Notes under the pieces: model-generated | The model's input: the letters and a program-made list of their open reading frames with translations, nothing else | The model's database searches: none | Told to the model about the DNA's origin: nothing | Program-made: the position numbers and the translations under genes | From: an uncultured Clostridia bacterium | GTDB lineage: Bacteria > Bacillota > Clostridia > UBA1381 | Direction of reading: 5' to 3' | DNA length: 64,000 nucleotides | Assembly: GCA_947626135.1 (NCBI GenBank) | Contig: CANQQZ010000002.1 | Location: 1-64,000 of the forward strand | Part shown: positions 26,482-33,485 of the stretch, piece by piece | Position numbering within the stretch: the stretch's first letter is position 1 | Layout: each line of letters opens with the position of its first letter

Positions 26482-27851
26482 TTTACCGCCTTTTCCATTG
26501 CCGCGCGTATTCCGTTTTTCTCGATATCCGCAATATACTTTTCAACCGACGGCAGCAAAAACGTCAAATCCGCGTCCCAATACTCTGTTTTCGCCAATAT
26601 TTCCGCCGCCGGCGCGGTTTTCATAAATTCCATGACCGCCGGATCGTCGTTCGCCTCGTCACCGCGGTAAAACTCTATCAGCGCCGCCAATGAGAACGTC
26701 AAACACTCCGGCTCCTTACCGAATTTTTCAACATATTCCAGGAGCGACGGCAGATCGCGCACCTTGAATTTTGATACGGAATTTAGCGTTATGCTCAGCA
26801 GCAGATGCTTTATAAACGGGTTTCTGAACCGCTCTATAACGTCGTTTGCGAACTGCACAAGCTCATCACGCGGCAAATCAAGCGTCGGGATGATTTCCTC
26901 AAACAAGCCCTTGTGCATGAACGAATAGATAAGCTCGTCGTTCATCGCCTCACCGACCGATTCCAGTCCCGCCAGTCTCGCTGCCGGAACCATCATCGTG
27001 TGCGCACCGTTTAAAATACGCACCTTGCGCTTTTTGTACGGCGTTACGTCGTCCGTCCACAGCACGTTAAGCCCTATATCCGTAAACGGGATCTCCGACG
27101 CGTATTTTTTGTCGCCCTCTATCACCCACAAATGGAAAATCTCGGCAGTATCTATCACATTGTCCTTGTACCCGAATTTTTCGCACATTTTTTCCGCGTC
27201 GTCGCGCGGGTATCCGGTAACTATGCGGTCTACAAGCGTGTTGGTAAAATGATTTTCCTCGTTCACCCACCTGATAAAATCGTCGCCGTAGCCGAAATCG
27301 GCGGCGTATCGGAGCACGCATTTTTTAAGCTCGTCGCCGTTGCGGTCGATAAGCTCGCACGGGAACAGGATAAAGCCCGGCAGTCCTAAATCAAACCGCT
27401 TTTTCATAAACATTGTCAATCTTCCCGGGAACGTCGTGTCCGCGAACGATTTTCCGTCGTCGCCCGCCTTATATTCTATCCCCGCCTCGGTCGTGTTCGA
27501 CACGATAAACCGCAGAGCGGGGTTCGCGGCGCATGAGAAAAACTCGTCCGTCCGCGCATACGGGTCTATGCAGCGCGTCACGCACTCCACGACGCGCGTT
27601 TCCTCCACACGCTCGCCGTTTAAAAGTCCGCGCAGATAAAGGTCGTATAACCCGTCTTGGTCGTTTATGAATTTGTCCATCATCGGGCTTGACAGCGGCT
27701 CGACTATCACCACGCCGTAATCGCCGCAGTTTTCCTTGTTCAGTCGGTCGATCATCCAGTCCACAAATCCGCGAAGGAAATTTCCCTCGCCGAACTGCAA
27801 TACCCGCTCCGTATGCCTCGGCTGCGCGGGTGTTCTTTTCAACAATTCCAT
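26478..27851 (-). CDS. uxaB: Tagaturonate reductase (altronate oxidoreductase)
   Basis: UxaB reduces D-tagaturonate to D-altronate with NADH. The 457-residue protein belongs to the mannitol dehydrogenase family: the N-terminal Rossmann part opens VLQFGEGNFLRGFVDWMID, with SNTTEAGIEY in the middle, and the C-terminal domain carries RKVRILNGAHTMMVPAARLAG with the catalytic Lys-Asn-His region. AAAGGAGAATAAAA precedes the ATG. It overlaps uxaA by 4 bases and is separated from the upstream uxaC by a MITE-like insertion. Confidence 0.94.
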   Translation of the reverse strand: MELLKRTPAQPRHTERVLQFGEGNFLRGFVDWMIDRLNKENCGDYGVVIVEPLSSPMMDKFINDQDGLYDLYLRGLLNGERVEETRVVECVTRCIDPYARTDEFFSCAANPALRFIVSNTTEAGIEYKAGDDGKSFADTTFPGRLTMFMKKRFDLGLPGFILFPCELIDRNGDELKKCVLRYAADFGYGDDFIRWVNEENHFTNTLVDRIVTGYPRDDAEKMCEKFGYKDNVIDTAEIFHLWVIEGDKKYASEIPFTDIGLNVLWTDDVTPYKKRKVRILNGAHTMMVPAARLAGLESVGEAMNDELIYSFMHKGLFEEIIPTLDLPRDELVQFANDVIERFRNPFIKHLLLSITLNSVSKFKVRDLPSLLEYVEKFGKEPECLTFSLAALIEFYRGDEANDDPAVMEFMKTAPAAEILAKTEYWDADLTFLLPSVEKYIADIEKNGIRAAMEKAVK

Positions 27852-27877
27852 TTTTATTCTCCTTTTATTTTCTATAG

Positions 27878-28108
27878 TAAATTTTAGTTTATCTAAGGTC
27901 GTGGCTGCGGTGCGCGTTAGCCTCCCTTGTCAAAGGGAGGGGGACCGCCGTAGGCGGTGGGGGGATTCATGGGTACAAAAAACCGCATATTTGAGCAATT
28001 TGTTGTAATTACGGAATCCCCTCGCCAACTTCGTTGGTCCTCTCCCCTTTAACAAGGGGCGCAAGCAGAGCGCTGCCGTTTGCAAAAGTGCGTTAAACTA
28101 AAATTTAC
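27878..28108. mobile_element. MITE-like element with 15-bp terminal inverted repeats
   Basis: GTAAATTTTAGTTTA (27878-27892) is the exact reverse complement of TAAACTAAAATTTAC (28094-28108). Between them lies a second, imperfect inverted pair, CCTCCCTTGTCAAAGGGAGG near 27921 and CCCCTTTAACAAGGGG near 28045. Further inside are GGGGGGATTC near 27960 and GAATCCCC near 28014, plus two small hairpins (ACCGCC-GTA-GGCGGT and CCAAC-TTC-GTTGG). About 231 bases long, with no coding capacity. The right terminal repeat contains the TAA stop codon of uxaC. It resembles non-autonomous foldback elements; its autonomous partner is not in this window. Confidence 0.8.
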
Positions 28109-29520
28109 AATTCAACTCCGAAATAATTTTTCGCGTTATTAAAGCATATATCCCGCACAATCTTCCCGAGCGTATCATAATCCGCCGGAAACTCGCCGTT
28201 TTCGACCCACTCGCCTAAAATATTGCACATGATCCTCCTGAAATATTCATGACGCGTATACGACAGGAAGCTCCTCGAATCGGTAAGCATACCCACAAAC
28301 TTATTAAGCGCTCCCAGATTTGCCAGCGCCTTCATCTGCTCCGTCATACCGTCGCGCTGATCGCAGAACCACCATCCGGAGCCGAACTGAATTTTTCCGC
28401 CCGCGCCCTTGCCCTGGAAATTTCCGAGCATAGAAGCGATTACGTAATTATCCTTGGGATTCAACGTATACAAAATCGTCTTGGGTAAATTGTCCTCCGA
28501 CTCCATAGCGTTTAGGAGCTTCGACAAATCCTCCGCGATATTATAATCGGCAATCGAATCGAAGCCGGTATCCGCGCCCAAAATATCAAACATACGCGTA
28601 TTATTATTGCGAAGCGCGCCGATATGCAGCTGCATTGCCCAGTCAAGCTCCTTATATTTTTTTGCCAAATCTATCAGCACCGACGCCTTATAGCCCCTGA
28701 TTTCATCGTCCGTCAGCCTGTGTCCCGCCATTGCCTTTCGGAACGCCGCGTTAACGTTAACATTCCCGGCATACGGAACAGCGTCGAGTGCATGGTCGCT
28801 TATACGGCAGCCCGCATCGTGGAAGTAATCAATCCGTTTATAAACCGCGTCTATCAGCGAAGCGTAGGAGTTGATTTCTGTCCCCGATACAAACGCGAGC
28901 TTTTCTATGTACGGCACAAAAGTGTCCTTGTCAATATTAATCATAAGGTCCGGTCTGAACGCGGGAAGGACCTTCGCCTTAATATGACCCTTCAGCGCAA
29001 TTTTTTCGTGCCATTTCAAATCATCCGCCGGATCGTCCGTTGTGCATATGCACACCACATTGGAATTATTGATAAGATACGACGGCGACATACTCTTTTC
29101 CTTAATCGCGGCGTTAGCCTTATCGAAAATTTCGCGCGCCGTATCCGCGCGGCATACCGTATCAATACCGAAATACCGGCGCAGCTCGAGATGCGTCCAA
29201 TGATAAAGCGGATTTCCCACAGCATATTGCAGTGCAGATACAAATGCCCCGAATCTTTCGTAATCCGACGGCTTGTCACCCGTTCTGTGCCCTGTCATAT
29301 ATCTTTCGTCAAGACCCATAGAACGCATATAGCGCCATTTATAATGGTCGCCGTCCAAAAAAATCTGCGTTACGCTCTCAAACGGCTTATCCTCGTACAT
29401 TTCCTGCGGGCTCAAATGGCAGTGATAGTCAAAAATCGGCATATCCGCCGCATATTCCCGGTAAAGCTTTTTTGCCGTGTCGTTTGACAGCATGAAATCT
29501 TCATCCATAAATTGCCTCAT
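28105..29520 (-). CDS. uxaC: Uronate isomerase
   Basis: UxaC isomerises D-galacturonate to D-tagaturonate and D-glucuronate to D-fructuronate. The 471-residue amidohydrolase-fold protein shows IFDYHCHLSPQEM near the N terminus (metal His-x-His), the W-RY-F-GID segment, QLHIGALRNNNTRMF and SDSRSFLSYTRHEYFRR near the C terminus. Several upstream in-frame ATGs exist; 29520 was chosen because AAGGAGATGTTATTG precedes it and MRQFMDEDFML is a usual start. Its stop codon is supplied by the terminal repeat of the adjacent MITE-like element, so the original 3' end may have differed by a few residues. Confidence 0.95.
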   Translation of the reverse strand: MRQFMDEDFMLSNDTAKKLYREYAADMPIFDYHCHLSPQEMYEDKPFESVTQIFLDGDHYKWRYMRSMGLDERYMTGHRTGDKPSDYERFGAFVSALQYAVGNPLYHWTHLELRRYFGIDTVCRADTAREIFDKANAAIKEKSMSPSYLINNSNVVCICTTDDPADDLKWHEKIALKGHIKAKVLPAFRPDLMINIDKDTFVPYIEKLAFVSGTEINSYASLIDAVYKRIDYFHDAGCRISDHALDAVPYAGNVNVNAAFRKAMAGHRLTDDEIRGYKASVLIDLAKKYKELDWAMQLHIGALRNNNTRMFDILGADTGFDSIADYNIAEDLSKLLNAMESEDNLPKTILYTLNPKDNYVIASMLGNFQGKGAGGKIQFGSGWWFCDQRDGMTEQMKALANLGALNKFVGMLTDSRSFLSYTRHEYFRRIMCNILGEWVENGEFPADYDTLGKIVRDICFNNAKNYFGVEL

Positions 29521-29554
29521 CAATAACATCTCCTTAGCGTAATTTTCCATGAAT

Positions 29555-29583
29555 ATTATATAACATATCGCGCGGAACGTCAA
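29555..29583 (-). promoter_or_regulatory. Sigma-A promoter of the uxa genes
   Basis: On the minus strand TTGACG and TATAAT are separated by 17 bases, 34 bases ahead of the uxaC ATG. No operator palindrome is obvious and no uxuR-like regulator is in the window. Confidence 0.7.
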
Positions 29584-29594
29584 GCGCTATGCCG

Positions 29595-29629
29595 AAAAAA
29601 GAGACCGGCTTCTACGACGGTCTCTTTTA
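29595..29629 (-). terminator. Terminator after the CAP-domain gene
   Basis: GAGACCG and CGGTCTC pair across a 10-base loop with A runs on one side and T runs on the other, so it could work in both directions. It lies 120 bases past the CAP gene and just upstream of the uxaC promoter. Confidence 0.7.
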
Positions 29630-29749
29630 TGAAATCATGTCTGCGCGGGAGATGTGAATATATTTTCAGGAGGCGCGGGATTTATCCGCTGCTTTGCGAA
29701 AAGTCACCGCTATACAATGAGTATCGTCCGCGCAGACTGTTTCGCGCAA

Positions 29750-30511
29750 TTATCCGGCAAACAGCTGCGACCAGTAATATGTACCTCCCGACTTATAGCA
29801 GCCTACGCCGATTTTCGTATAATTTCCGTTCAGAATATTCGCTCTGTGTCCGGAGGAATTCATCCATGCCGTGACAACCTCCTGCGGTGTACGCTGACCG
29901 TAAGCAATGTTTTCACCCGCGGTGCGGTATCCGTAATTATATTCGGACAGCACCGAGCTGAATGATGAGCCGTTCGGACGCGTGTGTGAGAAGCTTTTCA
30001 CGGTCTCCGCCGCGCGCGTGAGCGCCGCGCTCATAAGCGTGTTATCGATCGTCAAAGCCGGCAGGCTCCTCTTTGCGCGCTCTTGATTTACGAGGTCAAC
30101 CACCTGCCGCGCGTATGACGACGTCGAATCGTCCGTCACATAAGGAGGTTCGGCAGCTGGAGCTTTTGTCGGCACCGGCTTCGGCGTCGCGGGTTCCTCC
30201 GGCTCCGCGGGCGCCTTTGTCGGTACGGGCTTCGGCGTCGCGGGTTCCTCCGGCTCCGCGGGCGCTTCCGGCTCAGACCGGTCGCCGCTGCCGCATATGT
30301 AATCCCTTAAAAAATCCGCCGCGGGGCAATCGGGTAAATCAACTCCGAATTTTGCAAGAACATCACAGATATCCTGCATATCCCCGGCACAAATTATGTT
30401 TGAATCCGCGGCGCAGCCCTCCGAGGCGCTAATCAAATCCCACGCTTCCTCAGGGACTCCCGAGCCACATGAAAGCGCGGCGGACAAAATAAGTGATGGT
30501 ATTACTGTCAT
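29750..30511 (-). CDS. Secreted CAP/SCP-domain protein
   Basis: The 253-residue protein has an N-terminal signal-like segment (MTVIPSLILSAALSCGSG), a cysteine-containing region (about 15-75) with several CD/C pairs, and a Pro/Glu/Lys linker built from two 17-residue repeats (about 80-115). A CAP (SCP/PR1, CAP bacterial or YkwD-like) domain occupies about 135-253. CAP motifs visible are ARQVVDLVNQERAKRSLPAL, FSHTRPNGSSF, AGENIAYG, VVTAWMNSSGHRANIL and YYWSQLFAG. Such proteins are common on spore-former surfaces; no enzymatic activity can be assigned. The gene stands alone with its own promoter and terminator. Confidence 0.85.
   Translation of the reverse strand: MTVIPSLILSAALSCGSGVPEEAWDLISASEGCAADSNIICAGDMQDICDVLAKFGVDLPDCPAADFLRDYICGSGDRSEPEAPAEPEEPATPKPVPTKAPAEPEEPATPKPVPTKAPAAEPPYVTDDSTSSYARQVVDLVNQERAKRSLPALTIDNTLMSAALTRAAETVKSFSHTRPNGSSFSSVLSEYNYGYRTAGENIAYGQRTPQEVVTAWMNSSGHRANILNGNYTKIGVGCYKSGGTYYWSQLFAG
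30162..30263 (-). repeat. Two 51-bp direct repeats in the CAP gene linker
   Basis: Two near-identical 51-base units, starting at 30162 and 30213, encode the linker segment containing PEEPATPKPVPTK twice. Confidence 0.85.
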
Positions 30512-30567
30512 TTTAATGCACTCCTTCTTTAAAATTTACTCGCGGTCTATTTTCTGACTGCATAGCT

Positions 30568-30596
30568 ATAATAACACTTAAAAGGAATCGTTTCAA
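30568..30596 (-). promoter_or_regulatory. Sigma-A promoter of the CAP-domain gene
   Basis: Minus strand TTGAAA and TATTAT with a 17-base spacer, 56 bases ahead of the ATG; AAGAAGGAG precedes the start codon by 9 bases. Confidence 0.6.
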
Positions 30597-30644
30597 TGGT
30601 AATAAATCCCTGATTTCATGCGGTTTCCAGAGGTTTACATGGAA

Positions 30645-30687
30645 TAAAAAAGCAAGCTCCCGTGCACTGCGGCGCGGGAGCTTTTTA
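30645..30687 (-). terminator. Terminator after the metal ATPase gene
   Basis: AGCTCCCG pairs with CGGGAGCT, with A-rich left and T-rich right flanks. On the minus strand it lies 139 bases past the ATPase stop. The remaining bases of this 30512-30825 gap show no gene. Confidence 0.65.
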
Positions 30688-30825
30688 TGTTTGCGTGAAT
30701 TGCCATATATTACATTGTATTTTTTATCGTTTCATTGAACATTTTTCTTGAAATGGCGTAATTATAAACGCTTGGAGCGCGAAAATTATATTTGGGCAAG
30801 CGCGTATATTATACGCGCGATACAA

Positions 30826-32694
30826 TCATTTTATTTTCAGCGCGCGTATGGCGTTGAGCACCGCGATTATCATAACCCCGACATCGGCGAATATTGCCAG
30901 CCACATGTTAGCCATTCCGAACGCTCCGAGCACAAGACAGACGACTTTTACCCCGAGCGCGAAAATTATGTTTTCATACACTATTGCCATACATTTTTTT
31001 GCAATTTTCAGCGCGCGCGCAATCTTGACCGGGTTATCGTCCATGAGCACAACATCCGCCGCTTCTATAGCGGCGTCGGAGCCGAGAGCGCCCATCGCTA
31101 TACCGACATCGGCGCGGGAAATCACCGGAGCGTCGTTTATTCCGTCCCCGACAAACGCGAGCGTAGATTTGGCGGGCTTCTCGCTCAAAAGCGCCTCCAC
31201 GCGCGAGACCTTATCCGCCGGCAGAAGCCCGCTGTAAAATTCGTCAATACCCACTCCGGCAGCCACGGTCTCCGCCGTTTCAGCGCTGTCTCCGGTGAGC
31301 ATAACTGTTCTTTCAACACCGCGCTTTTTTATTGCCGCCACAGCCTCCGCCGCCGTGGGCTTTATGACGTCGGATATGACTATATATCCGGCGTAAACTC
31401 CGTCCACAGCCGCGTGAATTGCCGTTCCTTCGCTGTCCGCGCATTGCGCGGGGGCTCCCTCTCGCCGCATAAGACGCTCGCTGCCCACTGAGATCCTTTT
31501 TCCGTCCACAACCGCCGTAACGCCCTCTCCGGCAATTTCCTCTATACCGCTTACGCGCGTTTTATCTATAGCCGGAACCGCGTTTCGCAGGCTTTTGGCA
31601 ATCGGATGATTTGAGCCGCTTTCCGCAAGCGCCACATATTCGAGCAGCGCCGCCTCATCTATCCCTTCGGCGCAGACGCGCGTAACCTCAAAAACGCCCT
31701 TCGTCAGCGTTCCTGTTTTGTCAAAAACGACACATTTCGTTTTTGACAGCGCCTCAAGATAATTTGAGCCCTTTACCAAAACGCCTTCTCTGCCCGCACC
31801 GCCGATACCGGCGAAAAAGCTGAGCGGTATGCTTATTACAAGCGCGCACGGACAGCTTATAACAAGAAATGTAAGTGCTCGCATAATCCATCCGCTCCAT
31901 TCGGGAGTAAGCCCCATAATAATCCGGGCGGCGGGTCCCATAACGGCGAGAGCAGCCGCGCCGGCGCATACCGCGGGGGTGTAATATCCGGCGAAACGGC
32001 TTATAAAATTCTCCGAACGCGATTTTTTCGCGCTCGAATTTTCAACAAGCTCAAGTATTTTGGAGACCGTAGATTCTCCAAACTCCCTCGTTGTGCGTAT
32101 TTTTACAAGTCCCGTCATATTAATGCAGCCGCTTTTTACCTCGCCGCCCTCCGAAACGCTGACCGGCACGCTTTCTCCGGTCAATGCGGACATATCAAGC
32201 GACGTATGACCCTCGCATATCACTCCGTCAATAGGAATCTTTTCCCCCGGCTTCACTACAATTACGCTTCCCGTTTCAACCTCGCCCGGATCGACCGTAA
32301 CAACGCTTTCCCCGCGCTCAACGTTGGCATAATCGGGACGTATATCCATAAGAGCGGCAATATTGCGCCGGCTCTTTCCCACCGCCGCACTCTGGAAAAG
32401 CTCTCCGATCTGGTAAAACAGCATAACCGCCGCGCCCTCGCGGAACTCTCCAAGCAAAACCGCGCCAACCGTGGCTAATGCCATGAGAAAATTCTCATCG
32501 AACACCTGACCGTTTACTATTCCCCTTCCGGCTTTGAGCAGTATATCATAGCCTATCACAAGATACGGAACAAGGTACATAATCAGCAGCGCCCACCGCG
32601 GGAAATCGATCATATATGACGCCGCTGAGCATAACACAAGCAGCGCTGCCGATATTATAATACGTATTAACGTCTTTTTCTGCTTTCGGTTCAT
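30826..32694 (-). CDS. Heavy-metal P-type ATPase (Zn/Cd exporter type)
   Basis: This P1B ATPase couples ATP hydrolysis to metal export across the cytoplasmic membrane. The 622-residue protein has the actuator motif TGES, the metal-channel motif SCPCALVIS, the phosphorylation site DKTGTLTKG, the P1B-specific HP dipeptide (SNHPIAKSL) and GDGINDAPVI. The CPC motif with the downstream GAGREGVLVKGSNYLEAL region fits the Zn/Cd/Pb (P1B-2, CadA/ZntA) group. It lacks an N-terminal metal-binding domain; that domain is encoded by the separate gene immediately upstream. Expression should be shared with it from one promoter under an ArsR-like operator. Confidence 0.9.
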   Translation of the reverse strand: MNRKQKKTLIRIIISAALLVLCSAASYMIDFPRWALLIMYLVPYLVIGYDILLKAGRGIVNGQVFDENFLMALATVGAVLLGEFREGAAVMLFYQIGELFQSAAVGKSRRNIAALMDIRPDYANVERGESVVTVDPGEVETGSVIVVKPGEKIPIDGVICEGHTSLDMSALTGESVPVSVSEGGEVKSGCINMTGLVKIRTTREFGESTVSKILELVENSSAKKSRSENFISRFAGYYTPAVCAGAAALAVMGPAARIIMGLTPEWSGWIMRALTFLVISCPCALVISIPLSFFAGIGGAGREGVLVKGSNYLEALSKTKCVVFDKTGTLTKGVFEVTRVCAEGIDEAALLEYVALAESGSNHPIAKSLRNAVPAIDKTRVSGIEEIAGEGVTAVVDGKRISVGSERLMRREGAPAQCADSEGTAIHAAVDGVYAGYIVISDVIKPTAAEAVAAIKKRGVERTVMLTGDSAETAETVAAGVGIDEFYSGLLPADKVSRVEALLSEKPAKSTLAFVGDGINDAPVISRADVGIAMGALGSDAAIEAADVVLMDDNPVKIARALKIAKKCMAIVYENIIFALGVKVVCLVLGAFGMANMWLAIFADVGVMIIAVLNAIRALKIK

Positions 32695-32704
32695 GGCAAT
32701 ATCC

Positions 32705-32923
32705 TCATATATAAATTTCGCAGTCCGATTCTACCCTGCGGCATGCCTTTAATACCTTCTTCATTGTCGCCTTTTCATCGGCGCCGTCTTCAAACTCAAC
32801 ATTCATTTTTAACGCCATAAAGCTTACGACCGCGTTTTTCACGCCATCGGTATTGTTTGCCGCAGCCTCCATTTTGTTCGCGCAATTGGCGCAGTCCACC
32901 TCAATATTATAGCTTTTTTTCAT
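32705..32923 (-). CDS. Free-standing HMA metal-binding domain
   Basis: A 72-residue heavy-metal-associated domain with the CxxC site in VDCANCANKMEAA and the ferredoxin-like betaalphabeta pattern. It corresponds to the N-terminal domain missing from the ATPase 10 bases downstream, so it probably delivers metal to, or regulates, that pump. The start at 32923 follows GGAGGTGCAAATT; an upstream in-frame reading lacks a ribosome binding site. The acidic C-terminal tail (ESDCEIYI) carries an additional cysteine. Confidence 0.88.
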   Translation of the reverse strand: MKKSYNIEVDCANCANKMEAAANNTDGVKNAVVSFMALKMNVEFEDGADEKATMKKVLKACRRVESDCEIYI

Positions 32924-32941
32924 AATTTGCACCTCCATTTT

Positions 32942-32961
32942 ATATGAATACATGTTCATAT
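32942..32961 (-). promoter_or_regulatory. ArsR/SmtB-like operator in the metal ATPase leader
   Basis: ATATGAA and TTCATAT form a perfect inverted repeat spaced by 6 bases, lying about 10 bases after the -10 box. The layout resembles the operators of ArsR/SmtB metal sensors such as CadC and CzrA. No arsR-type gene lies in the window, so the repressor would act in trans. Confidence 0.55.
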
Positions 32962-32970
32962 GATAATATG

Positions 32971-32999
32971 ATTATACCACCTGTTAAGTGCATTGTCAA
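32971..32999 (-). promoter_or_regulatory. Consensus promoter of the HMA/ATPase operon
   Basis: On the minus strand a perfect TTGACA and a perfect TATAAT are 17 bases apart. Such a strong promoter would need repression, in keeping with the operator that follows it. Confidence 0.82.
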
Positions 33000-33029
33000 T
33001 ATATTTTTTATAAATTTTTCAAAAAGTGC

Positions 33030-33058
33030 TTGACAAACAATTGCTACAGGTGTAGTAT
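33030..33058 (+). promoter_or_regulatory. Promoter of the blaI-blaR-SLH operon
   Basis: TTGACA at 33030-33035 and TAGTAT at 33053-33058 are 17 bases apart, 41 bases ahead of the blaI-like ATG. The promoter is back to back with the metal ATPase promoter, the two -35 boxes being about 30 bases apart. Confidence 0.75.
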
Positions 33059-33081
33059 ATACATATACTACATATGCAGTA
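33045..33081 (+). promoter_or_regulatory. Overlapping BlaI/MecI-type operators
   Basis: TACAGGTGTA (33045-33054) fits the TACANNTGTA operator core of BlaI/MecI. TACTACATATGCAGTA (33066-33081) is a second, nearly symmetric copy, and GTAGTATA/TATACTAC (33052-33071) forms a perfect pair bridging them. They cover the -10 box and transcription start, so binding should block the promoter and autoregulate the operon. Confidence 0.75.
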
Positions 33082-33098
33082 CAAAGGAGCCGTAAATT

Positions 33099-33485
33099 AT
33101 GAAATTAAAGAAAATCCCGGAAACGGAGCTGGAAATTATGCAGGTAATCTGGTCAAATCCGGTGCCTATTACTACAACGCAAATCAAACAAAAGCTTGAA
33201 GAGAGGCGTCCGTGGAGCCAGGGCGCCGTACAATCGCTGCTGTCAAGGCTGACGGAACGGGGATTCCTGAGGACGGGCACGCTCGGAAAAAGCAAAACCT
33301 TTGAGCCGCTGGTATCGGAGGATGAATATTTTAAGGTGGAGAGCGCGTCCTTTTTTCAGAAATTCGGAGCTAAGAGCTCTATAACCGGACTTGTGGCGTC
33401 GCTCTACGACAGCAACTCTATTTCAAAAAAGGACATTGATGAGCTGGACGCATTTATAGAAACGATTAAGAAGGGCGGAAGGTAA
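33099..33485 (+). CDS. BlaI/MecI/CopY-family transcriptional repressor
   Basis: The 128-residue protein has the winged-helix domain of BlaI/MecI (ETELEIMQVIWSNPVPITTTQIKQ, then GAVQSLLSRLTERGFL) and a C-terminal dimerisation segment (about 75-128), where the partner protease normally cuts. Ribosome binding is by AAAGGAG. It should bind the operators just upstream and repress its own operon. The next gene is the matching BlaR1-type protease, directly abutting. Confidence 0.92.
   Translation: MKLKKIPETELEIMQVIWSNPVPITTTQIKQKLEERRPWSQGAVQSLLSRLTERGFLRTGTLGKSKTFEPLVSEDEYFKVESASFFQKFGAKSSITGLVASLYDSNSISKKDIDELDAFIETIKKGGR

Noticed and set aside
28624-29487. Long open frame on the plus strand opposite uxaC
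   Set aside because: It has no ribosome binding site or recognisable motif and lies entirely antisense to a clear uronate isomerase.
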